Assembly (NCBI GenBank): GCA_037157565.1
Contig: JAZHRO010000013.1
Span: 116,078,001-116,142,000 of the forward strand
From: Thalassia testudinum
Lineage: Eukaryota; Streptophyta; Magnoliopsida; Alismatales; Hydrocharitaceae
DNA: 64,000 nucleotides
Direction of reading: 5' to 3'
The notes under the pieces are model-generated. The model did no database searches. It saw only the letters and a program-made list of their open reading frames with translations, and was not told the origin of the DNA. The position numbers were made by a program, and so were the translations under genes. This document shows positions 1-11,658 of this stretch, one piece after another. The first letter of the stretch is position 1; every line of letters begins with the position of its first letter.

Positions 1-392
1 GTAGACAAAAATCAAGTTAGGTTATGTGCCTCAAATGTGCGTGTACAAAGTGTGTATGTTGATTCGTCCCACAAAAAAGTATATTTTTTTTTATGTGCGA
101 AGGTGAGATGAGTGGAGGTGGCAAACAAGACAAATAAATTCTATCCTAGGGTTTATGCAAATACCTAAGTAGATTAGGTTTTGGTTATGAATGTGGCAAA
201 ATGAAACTAGTGGGGGGAATGTGGGGGACACTTACAAATTACTCTACCCGCACTTTACTCCAGTCTACCACACTTGGATCTCCAGGCTAGGGTATCAACA
301 AAACAGTAGATCAAAGACAAGCGAGGTTAATAATATGTAAATGCAAAGAAGCATAGAAAACAAGAAAGTAAATCTTGGCAACGGTGCCAAAA
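1..392 (-). mobile_element. Element C: 5' leader of a minus-strand Athila-like retrotransposon, cut by the window edge
   Basis: This stretch is the untranslated leader that follows the 5' LTR at 393-2,162; the rest of the element lies left of the window. It resembles the leader of element B (about 15,720-16,040), including the shared run around 240-350 against 15,880-15,960. A primer-binding site occupies 373-389 on the minus strand, reading TGGCACCGTTGCC at its start, which is complementary to the 3' end of plant tRNA-Asp with a few mismatches. No reading frame of interest is present. Confidence 0.75.
373..389 (-). promoter_or_regulatory. Primer-binding site of element C (tRNA-Asp type)
   Basis: On the minus strand the sequence begins TGGCACCGTTGCC, three bases after the LTR end. 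The expected match to tRNA-Asp begins TGGCGCCGTTGCCGGGG; the differences here fit an old copy. Athila/Tat-group elements usually prime from tRNA-Asp. Confidence 0.75.
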
Positions 393-2162
393 TGATATGT
401 CGTGTTTTGCAAATTAAAATCGGGGTTTGGAGAACCCATCGTCGTAGCTCGCAAAATGTGTCTATCAAATACAATTTATAATCGAAACTCCAAGGGAGTC
501 CCGGGTCGAACACAGGGAGGCGACGTTTATTTTGTTTGAAAACCACGCTTCATTTTTATTCATTTTGGTATTTTGATGTTCTATTATTTTTGTGTTTTTG
601 AAATAAAAAGACAAGCAAGAGAAGTTCACAAAATGAGATGGAATAAATATGATATATCACTCCAATGTTTATTACAATAATCTACAAAAGCATAAAAGAG
701 ATAGGGGTGAGAAGAAATCTCCCAAATCAGCTATTCAGCGAGATGATGGTGCCTGGTGAAAGCTTGGATGAAGGTAAGATGCGGAAAGATGGAGGTGAGA
801 TATAGGAGGACACCAGGTAGAAGAATGCTTCACCGAGGCTCTGGAATGGAGGTGAGGAGACAGAGCCGATCTTCTACCGAAATGAAGGTGGGAGGACGGC
901 TCCAAGGCAACCTATGAAGGCGGTGGGATGAAGGATGAATATTTAGTGCGAAATAAGAATATTACACTACTAAGAGGCCTTTGGAGCTTGAGAGTAAGCT
1001 CTAATGGAGCTTTGGTAGGCTACTAGAGCTTAGGAGTAGATGGGGGTAGAGTAGGTAGAGATGGTGAAGAATGGAGGTGTAGGGATCCTTTTATAGTGGA
1101 GGGAAGAGGAAGAAAGTCATGTAGAGGGCTATAGTGACAACTGCAAGCATTACTAAAGACCCGTGCAGCTGTCGCTGAAGACCACTCACACCTGCAACTG
1201 TCCTCGCATCTACAAGCAATTAGTGATGACTGCAAGTGTCACTAAAGGCCCACCCAGGCTGTCGCTGAAGGTCCGCGCCAACTCATGCCCGTTGCTACTA
1301 TGCTTGCGCGCCCATCACGTGCCGTGTCGCGAGCACGCTGGCGTTGCACTGATGCGCGCTACTCACTGCATTGGCACTACGGTGCAGGTGCGCGGGCTGG
1401 TGCGTGCGCGTCTACACTCATGCGCTAGCCGATGCACCCCAATTGGTAATTTGAGGGGGGTCCGCAGGTCTTGAACCCGTGCCTTTACTTTGCAAAATGG
1501 GTGCTTCACTATTTTGCCAAAGAGATGGATTATTGTGTGGAGGGCAATGCAGTCGCACTCTCGACCGTTGGATGAAGATCCAACGGTCATGATGGAGCCT
1601 TCCTTGAGATGCTTGAGGCCAGGCAATATAGAGTGCCCCTCAACCATTGGATTGAGATCCAACAGTTGGGATCACTCCATGCGTGAAGCTGGGGAGGCCG
1701 TGGTTCGTGTAGGGCAATCATCTTCTTTCTCTTGCAGAGGGTGCCACGGTGCTTGGATCGAGGTGATTTCACACTGCCAGACTGCGATCATCGCTCCGGA
1801 TCCATCCGTATGGTCGAATTTTTTCATCCGAAGCCCATAAGGATGTCACATTGCCCTCTTGGCCATTGATCTTCCTCAGATCACATAAGGTGATACGGGA
1901 TTCCGATTAGGATGATCTCGGAAGTGTTGGACTCCGATCATCATCTTGATCAAATCTGTACATTCAGATCATCAATTTGAGATCCTGAAATAAATCTCCT
2001 TCCCTTCTGGCCATAAAAAGGACGTAATTAACCAAAAATATACACAACTACTCTAAATGCAGGATGATGCATGCTATGCAATATTTATAACATGAAATGC
2101 AAATCTAAGCCTAGGAACATGTATGAATAGGCATTTTAACCTAATTAAATGTGTCTACATCA
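393..2162 (-). mobile_element. Element C 5' LTR (1,770 bp)
   Basis: Read on the minus strand the LTR starts TGATGTAGACAC and ends ...ACATATCA next to the primer site. The start closely matches the LTR start of element A (TGATATAGACAC), and the body matches element B. A TATA box lies near 1,088-1,097 (CTATAAAAGG on the minus strand), so U3 is on the right and U5 on the left. A tRNA-like stretch sits at 1,455-1,519. The 3' LTR is outside the window, so no target duplication can be checked; the base run after the LTR is CCTTT. Small open frames inside are fortuitous. Confidence 0.85.
1455..1519 (-). other. tRNA-like sequence inside the element C LTR
   Basis: On the minus strand an A-box-like TGGCAAAATAGTG is followed about 40 bases later by a B-box-like GGGTTCAAGACC. 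It aligns with the better-preserved copy in element B at 17,110-17,173, sharing the TTGCAAAG and CGGGTTC stretches. The arms do not fold into a full cloverleaf, so this is not called as a functional tRNA gene. Confidence 0.5.
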
Positions 2163-2400
2163 CCTTTCCTGAAGTTTCTCCATCGATTATATACATTTAT
2201 CGTCGATTATATAAGTGATAGCAAAAATATTTTTGCCGTCAGTTTCCTTATAAACGACAGAAAATATGTGACGCAAAGAACATTTTCGTTGTCAATTAGT
2301 CTCGGAAGAGACAGGAAAAATATTTTTCTCGTCATTTATAAGCTGTTGGTTAATTAAATAACCAACGGCAAATGTATGAATTCTTTTTTAAAAAAGAAAT
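2163..2400. repeat. CACTA subterminal repeats, left side
   Basis: Short inverted units built around GCCGTC/GACGGC-like cores separated by AT-rich loops repeat several times, for example at 2,237-2,270 and 2,335-2,375. They match in style the array at 32,430-32,964 at the other end of the CACTA element. The terminal inverted repeat itself is not seen here, so element C probably landed inside the subterminal zone and the true end lies left of the window. Confidence 0.65.
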
Positions 2401-2599
2401 TATAAAATGATGGGACTACATACTAAATATACTTAAAAGACTTGCTAATGAAGAGAAGTTTATATTGCATAAATATAAAAAGTCTAGTACATTAAAAGTT
2501 TGAAAATGAAAAATTTACATAAAATGAAAATAAAATATTTACATGAAAAACGTAAGAAAATATATAAGATCACTATGCAGCTGCCCCGATGCCACTAGC

Positions 2600-3702
2600 T
2601 CCACCCCTGTTGTCGTCGTCTCTTCTATGGATGTTGGGATATGATGAAGACGGGTGCTATAACTGACCCTTCTTTAGAAGAAGGGTTAGAAGCTTCTCAA
2701 TCTTACTATCTGTCTTATTTATCTATGATTGCATGGCATCATCTGACTCTTCATATATGTCGCTCTCTTCTCCTTCTCTTCCTCTTGTCTCTAAAGTGTG
2801 TCAATTTTTTGATGCAACTGATCAATGACACTAGATGAGACGACACGTTTCCTCCCATACCAAGTAGATAACGTGTGTGCCCTCCCCGCACTATGAACAA
2901 AACCACCGTGATCCGGTGCCATCACTCTCCTAAATGCGTCCTCTGGCTGCAAAGGCTAGTGGACGCTGTCGAATATCTCATCAGTGGGGGGATGTACTAA
3001 CTGTACCATTTGCTCCTACATGTATGAAAAAATATTATTATAATATATATATAGAAAGTTATAAATATTTTTTAGTTTACGAAACTTACGTGTTTCTCCT
3101 CGTATAACTCATGAATCCACTTACAAGCACCCTCCGCGGCAACCTTACTGTGGGTGACCTCGTATATATCCATCATATTCATTTCCATCCAATCATGAGT
3201 TGTAGACTGAAAATATAAAAATGATATAATTATATTAAGATAACATAAAAATTAAGTAATATTAAACTGAAAAGTAGTTCCAACACTTACGTAACGGCTC
3301 CTAACTATCTTGATACTCCTTCGACCCAAACAATGGGTCTGTGGTGGAGCTTTAGCCCTATTGGCCTTATTTTTTCTTGCTTAATCTTATATATAGACAT
3401 AATAATATTTTTTATGAATTTAAGATATATGAAATTATTAGAATAATCTGTAATCATTTACTAACCTCCATCTTTGGATTCAGCCAATGCTCGCATGCCT
3501 TCTTCCAATCGTCAAGCATGACATCAGGAGGAGCATCACCCATTGCCTCCTCGGGTGAACTCTTATTCAAGAAAAACTAAATACCTAATATAAATTGTTA
3601 GAAATAATATAAGAAATTATGTATATAATAAAAATGTAAATGTTTAAACATTCTTACATTTCTCTTGGTCTCCGCCTCCAATCCATGTGGATTTTAGCGG
3701 CA
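2600..3702 (-). pseudogene. CACTA second ORF, C-terminal exons (Transposase_24 / Ptta-En/Spm type), degenerate
   Basis: On the minus strand several short exon-like blocks with splice-like borders give peptides typical of the plant Ptta/En/Spm Transposase_24 family. One is at about 3,470-3,590 (ending WLNPKMEV before a GT), one at about 3,290-3,360 (containing NKANRAKAPP), one at about 3,091-3,208 (containing DIYEVTHSK) and a last one near 2,825-3,015 (containing HPPTDEIFDSV). A block at 3,650-3,702 has an in-frame stop. The gene is interrupted at 3,703 by solo LTR G; its upstream part resumes at 21,075. This protein family accompanies tnp2 in plant CACTA elements and is thought to bind element ends. 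Stops and missing borders mark it as a relic. Confidence 0.7.
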
Positions 3703-4824
3703 TGCTGATAAACGTCAATTTACCATCATTTTTATGCATTAAAACAAACCTAGCTCTTAGGAATTTAACTCCGCAAATGAGTTTTTTGGCTACATTAGGC
3801 ATAACTTAGGTTAGGCATACATCACACATTTTGTTATTATTTTTATGTGTTTTTGTGAGTGTTAGGGATATACAAATAGTCAGATCTCCAGAACCCTAGC
3901 ACTTAGGAAGGCAACTGCTAAAAGAAAGCCCAAACTAGCTGGAACTCAGCTTGATCTAGCTCACCATAACTGGATTCCAGCTCAATTGGACTAGGGTTAG
4001 CTCATCCTAGCTCCATTCAGCACATCTCAGTTGAATGGCAGCTCAAGAGAGCTCATCTTAGCTCACCTTAGCTCAAGTCAACTCAGATCCAGCTCAACTT
4101 AGTTGAGACTAGCTCATCTCAGCTCTCATCAGTTCATTAGGAGCTCTAGCTAGATCAGTTAGGTTGACTAGAGTACACCACAGCTCAGGTTCAGCTACAT
4201 CCATCTCCACTCAACTCCTACCAGCTGAAGATGACTTCATCTTAGCTCAGGAAGCTCAAGTCCAGCTCGAGGGGATTCAGCTTAGCTCAACTTAGTTGAG
4301 CTAAGCTACCCTAGCTACTCCAACTAGCTAGGTCATCCCCAGGAATATCTGACCCAACTAACCTCAGCATATTTCAGCAGAAGGCAACTTGCTTTAGCTT
4401 GGCTTAGCAGCTAGCAAAGAACTAGCAAGCTAAGCTAGCTAAAGTAGCTCCAAGCCACCTTCTTCAGAAGCTACCAACTCCAGTTCAACTCCAGACTTCT
4501 CTTCTTCAGCTCCTCTCCACAAACCCTAACTCCAATTACCTCCTCCTCTATTCTACCACTAGCTAAGATAGCTTAGCTAGCATAGCTTAGCTAAGATCTA
4601 GCTCCCTTGGCCAACCATCAACCCAACCTAACCCTAACTAGCTCCACCAACTAAGCCCACCTAAGCTACCTCCACCCCTACTCTATTTTGGCGCCAAGAT
4701 AGACACCCATTAGCCCCTCAACTACACCCAAAAGGCTCCTTGTTTTGGGGCCAAAATAGCCTTCTAGAAGCCCTCCCTTTTGGTGCCAAAACACCCCTAC
4801 ATCATGGCCCTACACCTAACCCTA
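3703..4824 (+). mobile_element. Solo LTR 'G', left half (split by element A)
   Basis: A Ty3/gypsy-like LTR begins TGCTGATAAACG inside the CACTA coding region. Its other half is at 19,904-21,074 and ends TATCAGGA, near-complementary to the start. The flanks share GGCA(T) (3,699-3,703 and 21,075-21,079), a probable target duplication. With the insert removed the LTR is about 2.29 kb, with no internal region next to it, hence solo. The left half is very rich in AGCT words between about 3,930 and 4,680. The family assignment is uncertain; a chromovirus is possible. Confidence 0.65.
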
Positions 4825-6238
4825 TGATATAGACACATCTATTTAGGTTAAAATGCCTATTTATGCATGTTCCTAGGCTTACATTTGCATTCTATATTAT
4901 AAATATTGCATAGCATGCATCATTCTGCATTTAGAGTAGTTGTGTATATTTTAAAATAATTGCATCTTTTTGTGGTTAGGAGAGACAGAGACTTATTTCA
5001 AAGCCTCGGATTGACAATCCAACCGTACGAATCTAATCAGGACGATGATCGGAGTCCAACACCTCTGAAATCGCCTTGATCGTAGTCCCGTAGCACCATA
5101 TGCAATCTGAGGAAGATCAATGGCCAAGGGACTAGGTGACATAATTCGGAGCTTCAAACAACAAATCCGACCGCACAGATGGATTTGGGTCGACGATCAC
5201 AGCCCAACGGCTTGAAAATCGACTCAATCTGACCTCTATAGCAGCCCCTACAATAGAAAGAAGATGGACAGCCCAGATCAAGCCATGTGGCACAACCCAG
5301 ACTACCCATGCGCACTCACGTGCCACCGCACGCGCACAGCAGTGCTGGTGCACGCGCGCACAGAGGCACGCACATGCAGCAGCAACGCATGCGGGCGCGC
5401 TCACGGAGGCGTGCAAAGCGTGTGCCAACGCAGCGATGGGTGGGCACGTGGGCTGTCTTCAGCGATGTTTGTGGTGGATCTTCAGTGACGTTTATGACCG
5501 TCACTAAATGTCCTGTATACGAATTTGATTCTTTCCTCCACTATAAAAGGACCCCTACTCCTCCCATTTTTCTTCATCTCTTCCTTTCTTCCTCTCACCA
5601 CCTCCAAGGCTCTAGAGAGAGCTTGTCCCAAGCCCGAGTTGCTCTTCTAGAGTAGAAAATCAAATAATTCTCCCTCCCCTCATCCCCATTCGTGGAGCAT
5701 CCCGTGGCCGTCCTCTCACCGCCCTTCGGGAAGAAGATCCTCGCCGCAACGCTGTCCTACCCCATCCTCCGTCCTCCGGCTCCGTGCTCCTTCATCCCAC
5801 TCCTCACCACCTTCCTCCAAGTGACGGCAGAGCGAGTCGTCCTCCGAGCGACCGTCGAGGGGGATTTCTCTCACCTCATTCTATCTTTTTACACTTTCGT
5901 AGTGTAGATTTTCCCCTTTCGTAGTGTAACAAACATTCATTTATAAATAGATGATTGTTTCTCTCTCTTATATTGTTGCAAGTAGATTAGCTAGAAGTCA
6001 ACGACCTGATCTCTTGCTTACTAAAAATACCGAAAAAATTAAAAAAGATAAAAATGACCAAAATTAAATAAAAGAGAAGCACGGATTTTTATAAAACCAA
6101 TCATTCACCTCCCCATGTTCAACCTGGGACTCACTTTTCGAGTTTCGATTATAAATTTTTCCTAATAGACATGTTTTGCGAGCTACGACGATGGGTCCTC
6201 TGAACCCCGATTTTAATACGCAAAACACTCCCCCATCA
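4825..6238 (+). mobile_element. Element A 5' LTR (1,414 bp)
   Basis: It begins TGATATAGACACATC and ends ...CCCCCATCA. The TATA box CTATAAAA is at 5,541-5,548, after a CAGTGAC/GTCACTA inverted repeat at 5,483-5,506. A short open frame at 5,692-5,907 matches the frame in other LTR copies and lies in R/U5; it is not taken as a gene. A conserved U5 block lies near 6,103-6,137. Confidence 0.92.
5541..5548 (+). promoter_or_regulatory. TATA box of the element A 5' LTR
   Basis: CTATAAAA followed by GGACCCC. The same box occurs at the matching place in the 3' LTR (about 19,199-19,206) and, inverted, in elements B, C and D. It places U3 upstream and R/U5 downstream. Confidence 0.75.
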
Positions 6239-6241
6239 TTT

Positions 6242-6258
6242 TGGCTTCGTTGTCGGGG
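6242..6258 (+). promoter_or_regulatory. Primer-binding site of element A (degenerate tRNA-Asp type)
   Basis: TGGCTTCGTTGTCGGGG starts three bases after the 5' LTR. It differs at three positions from the exact tRNA-Asp complement seen in element F (54,687-54,703). The C/T changes could be old deamination. Confidence 0.85.
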
Positions 6259-7489
6259 AGGCAATGCTCTTTGGTTTTTCTTACGTTTTTTCCACCTTAC
6301 CTAACTTTTATCTCACTTTTTCTCTAATCTTGCTGTGATTGCAAGTACTCTTCCAAGGCGGGCCAAAGTGGTTAGATCGGAGAAAAGTGCGGATGAAGGT
6401 TTTGTAAGTTTATCCCCACCACCCCCACCCACTAGTTGATTTCACCACACTAATAACTCAAACCCAAATCAACTTAGGTGCTTTTTATAAACCCTAGGAT
6501 AAATTTGGTTGTTTGTTTGACACCCCCACTCATCTCACCCCCGCATATATAACAAAAAAAAAATACTCTTCTCTTTTGGGATTTTTTGAAAGCTACACAC
6601 TTAACACCCACAACTTCTCACCCTAAGGCGCACAATTACATCTATTCTATCACTTAATCGGGATCTAACCTGCAGACCCGGTACACTTAATTCAACACAG
6701 AAATAAGTGAGTAGAAATCTGAATAGGTCAAACATTTTTGTGTGCCTTAACTAAGTGGTGCAATAGGCCAATTGATTGAATTGTTTGGGCCACACCACTT
6801 AAGATAAAAGTGATTCATCAAGTAGCTTGCCACTTAGGGTTGATTTTTAGGACTGAACCAGGCACTTTACACTTTATTTCTGATTTTTAAAGGAATATAT
6901 CTACACCAGTACTTTCAAAACATGGAGTGTTCTACTGAACCTTGATTGAATATACCTTAAGTTTAAACCCTAAAAGCTACTAAACAAGGTTGATCCCTAA
7001 AAGACACATCATCAAATAAGCTTGTTTGAAAACCTTGGTTGTTCACGCACACACATTTTAACTGATCATTAAAGGCATAACCTATCTAAAGAGCCGATCA
7101 CATTCCAAGAGCACCAATATCCCAAGCCTAACTAAAATTGAGTAGACGTTGGCCCTAAGGACTGGTTCGCTCGTCGAGATCCAGATTAAGATTGTTCACG
7201 ATTAACCTACTTATACTAGTCAATCTGATGTCTAGCTAGGGGAGTAGCGTCAAACGACCGCGGCTGGGGAGTACACTAGGAACCGAAGGTGCAAGCCAAA
7301 GGAAGAACCTTCTCCCCAGTCCCTCCTTCTAACTGGTTGGATTGCCTAAACATTAGAGTAAATCGCCCATAATCTTAGGACAGATTCTGAGAGTCTGTAG
7401 ACCTTTAGGCTACCCAACCTAAGGACAAGCTTGTATTTTTGTATTGCAGGGCTCTTTCTTTCTCTTCTGATTTCCCTCCTTACTTCACC
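6259..7489 (+). other. Element A leader (5' untranslated region)
   Basis: A 1.2-kb stretch without a coding frame. It contains the block at 7,247-7,317 that is shared with B (14,953-15,022) and F (55,553-55,617). A pyrimidine-rich TTTTTGTATTGCAG at about 7,436-7,449 looks like a splice acceptor just before the reading frame; B has the same arrangement. Confidence 0.7.
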
Positions 7490-8923
7490 ATGTACCCTTC
7501 CACATCTTACACATATTTCCAATCCTATCCTCCTACCACCACTTAGCCCCACAATGATTACTATCCTGACTTGACTTGTAATTACCCATCCACTAGCCAG
7601 GATAACTTTGATTGGGGATACGAGTCTGAACCTCAGTGTCCAGGGTCTAAACCTAGACAGCAAGACTATGATTACTATCCTTCCCAAAGCTACAAAGATA
7701 TGTCCAAGGGTATAGATCTCCACCCTTTGATGATCAACCTAATCAGATCTACAACCATGAAGGATATGTTGATTATAACACCTACCCTCCCCAATATTCC
7801 ATTGAAAATAGGTCATCACCATTCTTTGAACAACTTAAAATGACTTACTATCAAGGAGGAACCCGAGAACCTCGACATCTTGACTCCCCTAGATTTAGCC
7901 CAAAACCATCCAAACCTGAATCGAACCAGTTGGTTCAGGTGAACTAGATCCAAGATAAGATGTTGGCTAATTTGAGGAACACTATACAATCTTTAGAAGC
8001 TCAACCAACACCATGCACTGAAGAATTGGAGCCTAAGATCAAAATGATTGATGAACTTAATAGTTCTCTCTTGGATTTGCTCCAAAGTGTTAGGGATAGG
8101 GACCTGGGTGAGTTTCTTCTTGGGAAATTGTCGAGGTTGAGGATGAAATTTGTGGTTGTCCTAGTCAAATCTTGGGATGATTCTCAAGATGACCCCCCTT
8201 CAGGAGAGCCAATGTCAGAACCAGCTCAGGTGCCTCTCAAGGGGGATACATTTTCTGAGATCGAGGATGACCAGGTTAGGCTAGAACAACCCATTGAGGA
8301 TGAATCGATTGATTCACCCGAGATCCCCGAGCCAGGGAGCGAGGAAAAATATGTCTCTTTGAACTAGGAAATGACAATCAATTTTGACATATAAAAATGA
8401 GGATCATGAATTCTTTGACTCTAGGGGTGAAGAATCTCTTGAAGTCTCACTTGAACTTAAGGAAGAGGATTTTAGTGAGACAAATGGGCTTGAGGAATCT
8501 AACGAACCAGTTGATAGCCCAATTATTGAAGATTTGGATTTGGTTGGGGCTAACTTGGAGGATTCGAATACTCATTTACCAGAAGATTCAACCAATAGCC
8601 CCATTCCTCATCCGCACCCCGAAGAGCTAACTTCTGAGATCATTGTGCCCAAGTCAATCTTGATTCAGCCATGATTTCTGGACTTGGGAGAATCATATAG
8701 GGTGAATGATATGCTAAAGGTCCCGGAGCATGAGCTCTTGATGTTGGAGGATAGAATTGTTGAAATAAAAATATGGGAGGCTAATTCTGAGAGAACTTTA
8801 ATTTTGGATCTAAGAGTTCCTATTGACCTAAAACCACCTACTTTCTACCAGGACCCATACGTTATCTTTCACGTGCAACCCAAGCTCAAAATAATTGATT
8901 ATTTTTCTGAGCTGAACGTTTAG
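7490..8923 (+). pseudogene. Element A internal ORF of unknown function (decayed)
   Basis: The ATG at 7,490 has the same context (TTCACCATGTAC) as in element B. The encoded protein is homologous along its length to the B and D frames: an N-terminal part rich in Tyr, Pro, Ser and Asp, a middle helical segment (VRDRDLGEFLLGKLSRLRMK), a long acidic part, and a C-terminal segment (LDLRVPIDLKPPTFYQDPY). I recognise no Gag, protease, RT or integrase motif. The frame is broken by a stop after about 17 codons, a frameshift between 7,843 and 7,960, stops near 8,365 and 8,672, and a stop at 8,921-8,923. Function unknown; a Gag-like structural role is only a guess. Confidence 0.75.
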
Positions 8924-9898
8924 TGGGCATCCACACCTATTGAACCATCTTTACCCATTGTTCGACACTTTGGTCTTGGGTTGCACACCAAAAAATCGTA
9001 GGCCCGGCCCTGCAAGCTTAACAACCTTTGGTTCTAGGTGATTTTCATCCAGAGCCTTAGAACCACTCAACCCTGGGGCATGGGTCTGCACCATAATCTA
9101 GTCCACATCTGTGGACATCTTCTGCTGGCGGGTCAGAGGATTAATCTTTTGATTTTCATTCTGACCCACACTTGTGAATTCTCAATTTCTTATATGTATT
9201 TTATGCCTAGCTAAAGGCATTAAATTTAGCATGTGTTTATATTTCACATTCTCTGTGAAGCTGACTAGATTTCTCATGATGTTCAGGTGATATTCTGTTT
9301 ACTCCACCCTTTTCATGTCTTTGTTTTTACAATGAGGACATTGCATCATTTAGGCGTAGGGGGGTGGATAATCAATTCCTAAGATCATTTTGTTAACTCC
9401 GTAGAATTTCTTTTAGTTTCTTATAAAAAAAATTAAAAATTTCAAAAAAAGATAAAAAAAAGAAGAACTAGGAGAAGAGAACTTAGGCATTTTGAAGTTA
9501 TTAACTTTAGGAAATGATACGAGAGGACCTAAACACTTAGACTCTTCAGGTCTTCGTGCATAATTAGCCCAGGTGTCCACTCGAATGTGGACTTAGTCCA
9601 GTGTCCTCACCAATACAAATTCATCTTTAATCTAGTAAATAAATTCGAATGATAAGTACACCACTTATCAACTCGCCCTTTGATTTAAGGGGACTTTAAG
9701 CCTAAGCATCTACACACTTTTTGCACTGACTCACTTTTCAGCGGTTTCTTCGGAAATTGGGTAGCTAATGAACTGTCTAGGATGGTATGACTAGCAAGTT
9801 GTCGGTGGTAATAGCTCATCAGTTGATTGTCCAAAGCCCAACCACAAGACCATTTTCGTTGTACTGCCTTTAGGTAAATCTTAGATCAGGGAAGCCAC
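8924..9898 (+). other. Element A 3' region, part 1
   Basis: Non-coding. It holds the CAATGAGGACATTG palindrome with a downstream G-run (9,330-9,368) and the first copy of the ~60-nt motif (9,783-9,840). Element B is inserted at 9,899, 58 bases after that motif; the sequence continues at 17,783. Confidence 0.75.
9783..9840 (+). repeat. 3'-region motif, element A copy 1
   Basis: A GGTATGACTAGCAAGTTG...TCCAAAGCCCA block about 58 nt long. A second copy follows at 17,893-17,948 after removal of element B. Equivalent pairs occur in B, D and F. This copy is the most diverged. Confidence 0.75.
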
Positions 9899-11658
9899 TG
9901 GTCGCGTGTGCCTCGCGTGTTTAGAAATCGGGGTTACAAGTAACCTATCGTCGTAGTTCCAAAACACGTCGATCAAATAAAATTTATACCGAAACTCCAA
10001 GGGAGTCCCGAGTCGAACACAGGGAGGCGACGTTTACTTTAATTGAAAACCGCGCTTCGATTTTATTTGTTTTTGGTCATTTTTATCTTTTCTAATTTTT
10101 TTGGTTTTTAGCAGGCAAGAGGTCAGGTTGATGAGTTCTAGCTAATCTACTTGCAAGAATATATATATTAGAGAGAAAGAGAGAGAGAGAGAAACAAACA
10201 TCTATTTATCAAGAATTGTTTGTTACAACTATGAAAGCAGGAAAAATCTACACTATGAAAGCATAAAAAGATAGAATGGGGTGAGAGAAATCCCCCTCGA
10301 CGGTTGCTCGGAGGACGACTCGCTCTGACGTCGCCTGGAGGAAGGTGGTGAGGAGCGGGACGAAGGAGGACGGAGCCGGAGGACAGAGGATGGGGTAGGA
10401 TGATGTCGCGACGAGGATCTTCTTCCCGAAGGGCGGTGAGAGGACGGCCACGGGATGCTCCACGAAGGGGGGTGAGAGGACGGAAAGCTATTTGATTTTA
10501 CTCTAGAGGAGCATCCTGGGCTTGGGATAAGCTCTCTCTAGAGCCTTAGAGGTGGTGAGAGGAAGAAAGGAAGAGATGGCTTGGAAGGGGGGGTGAAGGC
10601 CCTTTTATAGTGGTGGAGAAGAGGCTAAAAATGGATAAAGGACCTCTAGCGACTTCCAGACCGTCGCTAGAAGCGTTGCTGTAGACAGCTCACCTCCGCC
10701 CACGGCCATCGCTGGCTTTGCTGGCTTGCAATGAAACAGCGACGGCTGTAAGCGTCGCTGTAGGTCAGTCCAGCTGTCGCTAAAAGCTAGCGCCAACCGC
10801 CCCTTGCGCCCACGCCGCCTGCCTCGCTCTTCACGCGCGCTGACCACACGCGCCCAACTATGTGCGCGTGTGCTGTGCGCTGGCATGCGAGCTTGCAATG
10901 CGCTGGCCCGCGCATACGTGCGCGTGCTACCGCTGCCGCTGCTGCTGCGCTGCGCTCCAAGTGCCGCCCAATTGCAAATTGGAGGAGCTACGGGGAATCA
11001 TACCCACGCCTCTCCTTTGCAAGCCACTGCGTCAACCAGTGCGACACGTCGCCCTTTGTGTCGCGAGGAGGAAATCGGTGCAGACGCTTCCCAGCCGTTG
11101 GATCTTGATCCAACGGCTAGGATTAACGGTGTAGATGATGAGGGAGAGTGGGCGGTGGCTGCTGGCTGGGTTTGGGCAGCCCAGATGGCGCCACGTGGCA
11201 CCATCTGGGCCATCCGTCTTCTTCTTCTTGCAGAGGGTGCCACGGTGCTCAGATCGGGATGATTTTTGCGATGCCGAACTGCGATCGTCGCTCCGGATCC
11301 ATCCGTACGGTCGAATTTTCCATCCGAAACCCGTATGGATGTCGCATTACCCCCTTGGCCGTTGATCTTCCTCGGGCTTAATGTGATGCTACAGGACTCC
11401 GATCTGGACGATTTCAGAGGTGTTAATCTCCGATCATCATCCCGATCAGATCCGTATGGTCTGATCATCCATCTAAGGCCTTGAGATAAATCTTCTCTTC
11501 TCCTGACCATAAAAAGGACCTAATTAACCAAAAATATAAACAACTACTCTAAATGCAAAATGATGCATGCTATGAGATATTTATATCATGATATGCAGTG
11601 CTAAGTCTATGAACTATCACAAATAAGCATTTTACAATGAATTTATACATGTTTATCA
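9899..11658 (-). mobile_element. Element B 3' LTR (1,760 bp)
   Basis: Minus-strand start TGATAAACATG at 11,658, end ...CGCGACCA at 9,899. The TATA box is near 10,603-10,610 (inverted) and a perfect CTAGCGAC/GTCGCTAG inverted repeat lies at 10,646-10,670. A diverged tRNA-like stretch lies at 10,987-11,050. The open frames here are spurious. Confidence 0.93.

Noticed and set aside
10605..11510. Open frames of 70-170 codons repeated at 16,729-17,634
   Set aside because: They repeat because both LTRs of element B contain them, and lie in U3 on both strands. They are not conserved as protein in other LTR families.
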